A DNA stretch of 64,000 nucleotides from Pseudomonas sp. B21-015 (GTDB taxonomy: Bacteria; Pseudomonadota; Gammaproteobacteria; Pseudomonadales; Pseudomonadaceae): assembly GCF_024749285.1 (NCBI RefSeq), contig NZ_CP087196.1, positions 6,324,001-6,388,000 of the forward strand, given 5' to 3'. Positions 59,277 through 64,000 of the stretch are shown here, piece by piece. How positions within the stretch are numbered: position 1 is the first letter of the stretch; every line of letters starts with the position of its first letter. The translations under genes and the position numbers were made by a program. Under the pieces are notes generated by a model. The model did no database searches and was not told the DNA's origin. It was given only the letters and a program-made list of their open reading frames with translations.

Positions 59277-59315
59277 ACAAAACACAATGTGGTAGAGACC
59301 ACACAGGGAGAAAAC

Positions 59316-59804
59316 ATGGCTGTTGATATTTTCATCAAGATCGGCGACATCAAGGGCGAGTCCATGGACAAGGCCCACAAGGACGAAATCGACGTCTTGA
59401 ACTGGAGCTGGGGCATGTCTCAGTCCGGCAACATGCACGTGGGCAGCGGTGGTGGTGCAGGCAAGGTGAACATCCAGGACCTGTCGCTGACCAAGTACGT
59501 CGACAAGGCCACACCGAACCTGATGATGCACTGCGCCAGCGGCAAGCACATCGACAAGGTCAAGCTGACCGTGCGCAAGGCCGGCGGCGAAAGCCAGGTC
59601 GAGTACATGATCATCAACCTGGAAGAAGTGCTGGTCACTTCCCTGAGCACCGGCGGCTCGGGCAGTGATGATCGCCTGACCGAAAACCTGACCCTGAACT
59701 TCGCCAAGGTGCTGGTGGACTACCAGCCGCAAAAAGCCGATGGCACCAAGGAAGGCGGGCCGGTCAAGTTCGGCTGGAACATCCGTCAGAACGTCAAGGT
59801 GTAA
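59316..59804 (+). CDS. hcp: Hcp tube protein, H1-like cluster
   Basis: The product is 162 residues from the ATG at 59316 (GGGAG upstream): MAVDIFIKIGDIKGESMDKA, then HKDEIDVLNWSWGMSQSGNM, and a C-terminus KFGWNIRQNVKV. The length equals P. aeruginosa Hcp1. Hexamer rings stack into the inner tube and also chaperone small effectors such as the amidase encoded next. This is the only hcp in the window. A hairpin terminator follows. Confidence 0.97.
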   Translation: MAVDIFIKIGDIKGESMDKAHKDEIDVLNWSWGMSQSGNMHVGSGGGAGKVNIQDLSLTKYVDKATPNLMMHCASGKHIDKVKLTVRKAGGESQVEYMIINLEEVLVTSLSTGGSGSDDRLTENLTLNFAKVLVDYQPQKADGTKEGGPVKFGWNIRQNVKV

Positions 59805-59813
59805 TCGAAGATG

Positions 59814-59842
59814 CCCCCGGCGTTATACGCCGGGGGTGTTTT
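59814..59842 (+). terminator. Intrinsic terminator after hcp
   Basis: CCCCCGGCG and CGCCGGGGG make a 9-base-pair GC stem around TTATA, followed by TGTTTT. It probably trims most transcripts after hcp, with weaker read-through to the effector and baseplate genes. Confidence 0.85.
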
Positions 59843-59886
59843 GGTGCTTGCTCGAATCCAATCCTTTCCCATCCGGTGTCTGAGTC

Positions 59887-60345
59887 ATGGCCAAGCCTTC
59901 GTTTATCAATTTGTGGAAAGCCTATTCCGATCTCCTGGTTAAGTACCCTGACGCAAAGCCCTGTGAAGGGCCTTGGGAAAATCAGTGTGCTATCCGCATG
60001 AGCATGACGCTCAATGCAGAGCTGACCATCAAGGTCAACAAATCCACCTATACCGAACCCAAATGTGCACATGAGCATGCCAGGGGTGCCGAGTCGCTGG
60101 CGAACTGGTTGTGGAAGCATCATCTGGGGCGGCCACTGATTCTCGGTGGAAGTGCCGAAGAACGCCGCAAGTTGCAAGACAAGACCGGGCTCATCTTTTT
60201 CAAGGATTGTTTCCAGCAGTCAGGGGAGTCTGCTGACAATCGCACCGGCGATCATATCGACCTATGGAATCGTGGCTTGACCATTGGCCGCTACAACGAC
60301 CCTGCCTACCGATCAAAAGCCATCTGGTTCTGGGAGCTGACATGA
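59887..60345 (+). CDS. tae4: Tae4-family peptidoglycan amidase effector
   Basis: The product is 152 residues without signal peptide, as usual for an Hcp-chaperoned cargo. The Tae4 signatures are PSFINLWKAYSD at the start, NQCAIRMSMTLN with Cys34 as nucleophile, RGAESLANWLWKHHLGRPLI, KTGLIFFKDCF and GDHIDLWNRG with His123 as base. Tae4 enzymes cut the D-Glu-mDAP bond of peptidoglycan stems. The Cys pair near the C-terminus of Salmonella Tae4 is absent. The gene lies between hcp and tssE and overlaps the next gene by 4 bases. Confidence 0.88.
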   Translation: MAKPSFINLWKAYSDLLVKYPDAKPCEGPWENQCAIRMSMTLNAELTIKVNKSTYTEPKCAHEHARGAESLANWLWKHHLGRPLILGGSAEERRKLQDKTGLIFFKDCFQQSGESADNRTGDHIDLWNRGLTIGRYNDPAYRSKAIWFWELT

Positions 60346-60782
60346 TCAGATCCAGCCGAAACCTGGCGGCCCTGTGCTGCGTGCTGTCGAGCCTGTGGGC
60401 GTGCGCCGGCCAACAGGCTGCCCCTGCTTCCGAGGATCAGGTTGTCACCCTGGGCGAGCAACGACTGACGCTGGGGAACGATCAGCAGCAATGCGTGTTG
60501 CGTAAACCGGATCAGAGCGTGCTGCCACTCGAGATGCCATGGCCGTGCCAGTTTGCGGTCGACCGGCAGGGCAAACCTCACGTCGAATACTTCAACAACG
60601 TACCGATCGTGATCGTGCTGCATATGAGCGTTGATCCTGCGAACAGTCGCGAATGCCGGTCCGAGTACCGTGCCGTACGCCAGGTCAAAGGCCAGCTCGA
60701 ACCTTCGGTGGTCGCGCGCAGTGCCAGTTGCCTGCGAGGCGCAGGCGATCAGAAAGATTACACAGCTCTTTTCCTTTGGTAA
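60342..60782 (+). CDS. Putative amidase immunity protein, copy 1
   Basis: The product is 146 residues from the ATG at 60342 that overlaps the effector stop (ATGA); the longer frame is a shadow of tae4. The signal MIRSSRNLAALCCVLSSLWA ends at Cys21 (LWAC), possibly a lipoprotein though Trp at -2 is unusual. The mature part (QQCVLRKPDQSVLPLEMPWP, CQFAVDRQGKPHVEYFNNVP) has paired cysteines and is paralogous to the next gene. It is not obviously the helical Tai4 family, so the antidote may be of another fold. Confidence 0.78.
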   Translation: MIRSSRNLAALCCVLSSLWACAGQQAAPASEDQVVTLGEQRLTLGNDQQQCVLRKPDQSVLPLEMPWPCQFAVDRQGKPHVEYFNNVPIVIVLHMSVDPANSRECRSEYRAVRQVKGQLEPSVVARSASCLRGAGDQKDYTALFLW

Positions 60783-60850
60783 CCGACCTCATATGCGATC
60801 GTCCACGACTCTGCGCATCGCTCAAGACAGATTGGGCTTTGAAGGTTGAA

Positions 60851-61288
60851 ATGATTAAACGAATCCTGTTGATACTGCTGTCGGGCGGCCTGCCGAGCCT
60901 CAATGCCTGGGCCGAACAGCAACCATCCGCTGCACCCGGCAATCAGGTAGTTGTCGCCGGACAAACACTGACCCTGGAAAGCCACGATCAGCAATGCGCC
61001 TTGCGCAAACAGGACCAAAGCCTCTTGAAACTGGACATGCCGTGGCCTTGTTTCCTGAGTGTCGACCGAAAAGGTCAACCACGGGTCGAGACCTTCAACA
61101 ACGCCCAAATCATTATCGTGGAGCACTCCACGCCCGAGCCCCCTCCGAGCCGTGATTGTGACGCTCGGTATCAGGCCATCCGCCAAATCAAAGGCCAGCC
61201 CATGGAAGTGTCGAAGGTCGCCCATAGTGCTGGCTGCATGACCGGCGTCATGGACCAGAAAAATTTCGTGGCGCATTTCTCGTGGTAA
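60851..61288 (+). CDS. Putative amidase immunity protein, copy 2
   Basis: The product is 145 residues from the ATG at 60851 with signal peptide [21 protein letters not shown]. It follows the first copy residue by residue in the core: [20 protein letters not shown], then [20 protein letters not shown] and [16 protein letters not shown]. Periplasmic location fits a peptidoglycan-amidase antidote. It ends inside the tssE start, so it is part of the structural operon. Confidence 0.78.
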   Translation: MIKRILLILLSGGLPSLNAWAEQQPSAAPGNQVVVAGQTLTLESHDQQCALRKQDQSLLKLDMPWPCFLSVDRKGQPRVETFNNAQIIIVEHSTPEPPPSRDCDARYQAIRQIKGQPMEVSKVAHSAGCMTGVMDQKNFVAHFSW

Positions 61289-61794
61289 CCGAAATCGCCA
61301 CCCGCGATCGCCTGCAACCGTCCCTGCTGGACCGGTTGACCGACGACGACCCGAGCAACGTCAAGGAAAGCGCCGACAAGCGCGTGCTATCCCTGAGCCA
61401 ACTCAAAGCCTCCGTACTGCGTGACCTGGCGTGGTTGCTCAACACCACTTCATTGCTCAGCGCCGATGCGACGTTGCACACCCCGGCCGGCACGTCGGTG
61501 GTCAACTTCGGGCTGCCAGCCCTGGCCGGCAACAGTGCGTCGAACGTCGATATCGCAGCGCTTGAAGCGCTGATCCACCAGGCCATCGCCACGTTCGAAC
61601 CGCGGATTCTGCGTAACACCCTGCGCGTGCGGGCCCGGGCGTCCGCCGAGATGAACCACAACGCCCTGAGCTTCGAGATCGAAGGCGATCTCTGGGCCCA
61701 GCCGGTGCCACTGCGCCTGATGCTGCAAACCGACCTGGACCTGGAATCCGGCCATGTGCGAGTGATCAACGCCGACCAGCGGAGACGCTCATGA
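61282..61794 (+). CDS. tssE: TssE baseplate protein, H1-like cluster
   Basis: The product is 170 residues from a GTG at 61282 that overlaps the previous stop by 7 bases. [20 protein letters not shown] is the characteristic opening, and [20 protein letters not shown] with [20 protein letters not shown] the conserved gp25-like end. It nucleates the sheath. Its weak ribosome site suggests coupled translation. Confidence 0.94.
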   Translation: MVTEIATRDRLQPSLLDRLTDDDPSNVKESADKRVLSLSQLKASVLRDLAWLLNTTSLLSADATLHTPAGTSVVNFGLPALAGNSASNVDIAALEALIHQAIATFEPRILRNTLRVRARASAEMNHNALSFEIEGDLWAQPVPLRLMLQTDLDLESGHVRVINADQRRRS

Positions 61795-63647
61795 ATCCGC
61801 GCCTGCTGGAACTGTACAACCAGGAATTGCACCACGTGCGCGAAAGCGCGGCGGAGTTCGCTCAGGAATACCCGAAAATCGCCAGTCGGCTGACGTTGTC
61901 CGGCATGGACTGCGCCGACCCGTATGTCGAGCGCTTGCTGGAAGGGTTCGCTTACCTGACGGCGCGGGTACAGCTCAAGCTCGATGCCGAATATCCGACT
62001 TTCACTCATAACCTGCTGGAAATCGCTTATCCCCATTACCTGGCGCCGACACCGTCGATGACTGTGGTGCAATTGCAGGCCGACCCCGATGAAGGCTCGC
62101 TGAGCAGCGGCTTCCCCCTGCCCCGGGACACGGTCCTGCGCGCCGCCCTGGGCCGCGAAACCCAAACCTGCTGTGAGTACCGCACCGCCCACGCGGTGAT
62201 GTTATGGCCATTGCAGGTCAGCCAGGCCGAGTACTTCGGCAACCCGTCCGCCATGCTCGGGCGCTTGGCCGCCAGTGAACCCAAGGCCAAGGCCGGCCTG
62301 CGCCTGACCCTGCGCACGGGCGCCGAACTGCCATTCAGCAGTCTGGCTCTGGACAACCTGCCGTTGTACCTCAGTGGCGCAGACGAGCAGCCCTTCCGCC
62401 TCTATGAACAGCTGCTGGGCAATGTCTGCGCCGTGTTCGCCCGTCAGCCCGGCGGCGCTTGGGTGGAACGCCTGCCGCAGGACGCACTGCGTTCCCAGGG
62501 ATTCGACGATACCGACGCCGCGCTGCCCGTGGTCCCGCGGGCCTTCCAGGGCTATCGCCTGTTGCAGGAATACTTCGCCCTGCCCCACCGTTTTCTGTTT
62601 GTCGACTTCACACAGTTGAGCCGGGCGGTCAAACGCTGCGACGGCCAGGAACTGGAATTGATCGTGCTGTTCGACCGTCACGATCCGAGCCTGGAAGGCA
62701 TCGGAGCCGCGCAGTTCCTGCCGTTCTGCACCCCGGCCATCAACTTGTTTCCCAAGCGCCTGGACCGCATCCACTTGTCGGAACGGGTCAATGAACACCA
62801 TGTGATCGCCGACCGCACCCGGCCAATGGATTTCGAGATTCATTCCCTGACCGCCCTCACCGGCCACGGCACCGGGTCGGAGCAGCCTTTTTTGCCGTTC
62901 TATGCGGTACGCGATCCGTCTCGTTACGGCCGCGATCAGGCCTGGTACACGGTGCGGCGCGAACCTCGCATGCTGTCCAGCGGCCAGCGGCGTAACGGCC
63001 CGCGCTCGACTTACATCGGCAGCGAAACCTTCGTCAGCCTGGTGGACAGCCAGCAGGCGCCTTATCGCCACGACCTGCGCCAACTGGGCGTAACGGCGTT
63101 GTGCACCAACCGCGACCTGCCGCTGTTCATGAGCGTGGGCAATAGCAAGACCGACTTCACCCTGGCCGACAGCGCACCTGTAGCGGCGGTGCGCTGCGTG
63201 GCAGGCCCGAGCCGCCCACGCGCCAGCCATGCCCACGACGCCAAGGCCTGGCGGTTGATCAGCCAGCTTTCGCTGAATTACTTGTCCCTCAGCGAGCAAG
63301 GCCAGGGCGCCGCCGCCCTGCGCGAATTGCTGCGCCTGTACGGCGACAGCAACGATGCGGCGTTGCAATTGCAGATCGAAGGCCTGCGCGAAGTCAGCAG
63401 CAAGGCCTGCACCCGACGCTTGCCGATGCCGGGCCCGATCGTGTTTGGTCGTGGCCTGGAGATCACCCTGGAATTCGATGAAAACGCGTTTCGCGGCACT
63501 GGAGTCTTCTTGCTCGGTGCAGTGTTCGAGCGCTTCCTGGCACGCTACGTGTCGATCAACAGTTTTACCGAGACGGTGATCCGTACCACCGAACGCGGCG
63601 AGATCATGCGATGGAAAGCCAAGCCCGGACGCCGTCCGACCCTGTGA
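61791..63647 (+). CDS. tssF: TssF baseplate protein, H1-like cluster
   Basis: The product is 618 residues beginning [20 protein letters not shown], with [40 protein letters not shown] and the ending [20 protein letters not shown]. It forms the baseplate wedge with TssG. It overlaps tssE by 4 bases and tssG by 36. Confidence 0.96.
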   Translation: MNPRLLELYNQELHHVRESAAEFAQEYPKIASRLTLSGMDCADPYVERLLEGFAYLTARVQLKLDAEYPTFTHNLLEIAYPHYLAPTPSMTVVQLQADPDEGSLSSGFPLPRDTVLRAALGRETQTCCEYRTAHAVMLWPLQVSQAEYFGNPSAMLGRLAASEPKAKAGLRLTLRTGAELPFSSLALDNLPLYLSGADEQPFRLYEQLLGNVCAVFARQPGGAWVERLPQDALRSQGFDDTDAALPVVPRAFQGYRLLQEYFALPHRFLFVDFTQLSRAVKRCDGQELELIVLFDRHDPSLEGIGAAQFLPFCTPAINLFPKRLDRIHLSERVNEHHVIADRTRPMDFEIHSLTALTGHGTGSEQPFLPFYAVRDPSRYGRDQAWYTVRREPRMLSSGQRRNGPRSTYIGSETFVSLVDSQQAPYRHDLRQLGVTALCTNRDLPLFMSVGNSKTDFTLADSAPVAAVRCVAGPSRPRASHAHDAKAWRLISQLSLNYLSLSEQGQGAAALRELLRLYGDSNDAALQLQIEGLREVSSKACTRRLPMPGPIVFGRGLEITLEFDENAFRGTGVFLLGAVFERFLARYVSINSFTETVIRTTERGEIMRWKAKPGRRPTL

Positions 63648-64000
63648 GTACCCTGGACGCGATGCACCAGGAGCCCTGGGAATATGACTTCTTCCAGGCG
63701 TTGCGCCGCATCGAGTGCGAATCGCCTGAACTGCCGCGCCTGGGCCATTCGTTGCGCCTGGCCGATGATCCGTTGCGCCTTGGGCAACAGGCCGATTGCA
63801 CCTTCGCCCCGTCGACCCTGGCTTCGGTACAGCCGGGCGTCGACGGTTCGCCGGCGCGCCTGGAGCAGTTCTTTTTCGGCCTCGGCGGCCCCAACGGTCC
63901 ATTGCCGCTGCACATCACCGAATATGTGCGCGAACGCCAGCGCAACAACGCCGACAGCACCAGTAAACGCTTCCTGGATGTGTTCCATCACCGCCTGCTG
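63612..64000 (+). CDS. tssG: TssG baseplate protein, H1-like cluster, truncated by the window edge
   Basis: An open frame from the ATG at 63612 reaches the right edge (129 codons). It contains EPWEYDFFQALRRIECESPE, LRLADDPLRLGQQADCTFAP and FFFGLGGPNGPLPLHITEYV, then RFLDVFHHRLL, all TssG landmarks. It lies in the order tssE-tssF-tssG of the P. aeruginosa H1 cluster, so clpV and vgrG are expected just outside. Confidence 0.93.

Noticed and set aside
59811..59845. Hairpin after hcp as a riboswitch or small RNA
   Set aside because: A single 9-base-pair GC stem followed by T residues directly after a stop codon is adequately explained as a terminator.
62202..63902. 566-codon minus-strand frame opposite tssF
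   Set aside because: Shadow of tssF; TssF has family signatures from start to end.

Overview
The window is chromosomal DNA from a Pseudomonas, most likely of the P. fluorescens group. The evidence is the gene content and order (matching the P. aeruginosa H1- and H2-type VI secretion loci), the high-GC core coding sequence, and two intergenic repeat types common in that group: a REP pair with the core GTGGCGAGGGAGCTTGCTCC at 21.9 kb and a GATCGTTCCCACGCTCTGCG hairpin at 59.2 kb. Assignment to the fluorescens group is an inference from the repeats. No rRNA, tRNA, CRISPR array, IS transposase or integrase was found.

Almost the whole window is two different type VI secretion systems (T6SS) lying next to each other. 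(1) About 37.7 kb down to 5.2 kb, minus strand: an H2-like system in the order tssA, tssB, tssC, tssE, [accessory island], tssF, tssG, clpV, sfa2 (sigma-54 activator), small lipoprotein, fha2, tssJ, tssK, tssL, tssM, stp1, stk1, vgrG, then a 1128-residue phospholipase D effector (Tle5/PldA type) and its likely immunity gene. There is no hcp in this cluster. (2) About 55.6 kb down to 38.4 kb (minus) and 56.0 kb to the right edge (plus): an H1-like system with the post-translational control module tagQ-tagR-tagS-tagT-ppkA-pppA-tagF, then tssM, tssL, tssK, tssJ and fha1, and divergently tssA, tssB, tssC, hcp, a Tae4-type amidase effector with two tandem immunity candidates, tssE, tssF and a truncated tssG.

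Three accessory zones stand out. (a) 1-6.5 kb, downstream of vgrG-tle5: a degenerating immunity/orphan-gene array with two full-length 448-residue Tli-like proteins, two N-terminal stubs of related genes each cut by the same palindromic repeat, a periplasmic protein with a TPR-like tail, and a family of small exported proteins. Four copies of the palindrome (GGGGACAGACCACG... and its inverse) lie between these genes. (b) 29.0-33.7 kb, inside the H2-like structural operon between tssE and tssF: a PAAR protein with a C-terminal extension, a 268-residue protein with Cys/His motifs like NlpC/P60 peptidases, and nine small, mostly membrane-anchored genes containing three pairs of paralogues. This is the best candidate for an undescribed effector/immunity system. 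(c) 59.9-61.3 kb, between hcp and tssE of the H1-like operon, where P. aeruginosa has tagJ: the Tae4-like effector and two paralogous exported proteins.

Functionally, TssJ-L-M form the envelope complex, TssK-E-F-G-A the baseplate and cap, TssB-C the sheath, Hcp the tube, VgrG/PAAR the spike, and ClpV recycles the sheath. Each cluster carries its own Ser/Thr kinase, PP2C phosphatase and FHA protein. The three cargo sets seen here act on phospholipid (PLD), peptidoglycan (Tae4) and, by inference, a peptide bond (Cys/His protein). All functional statements rest on reading the sequence by eye; no database search was run.
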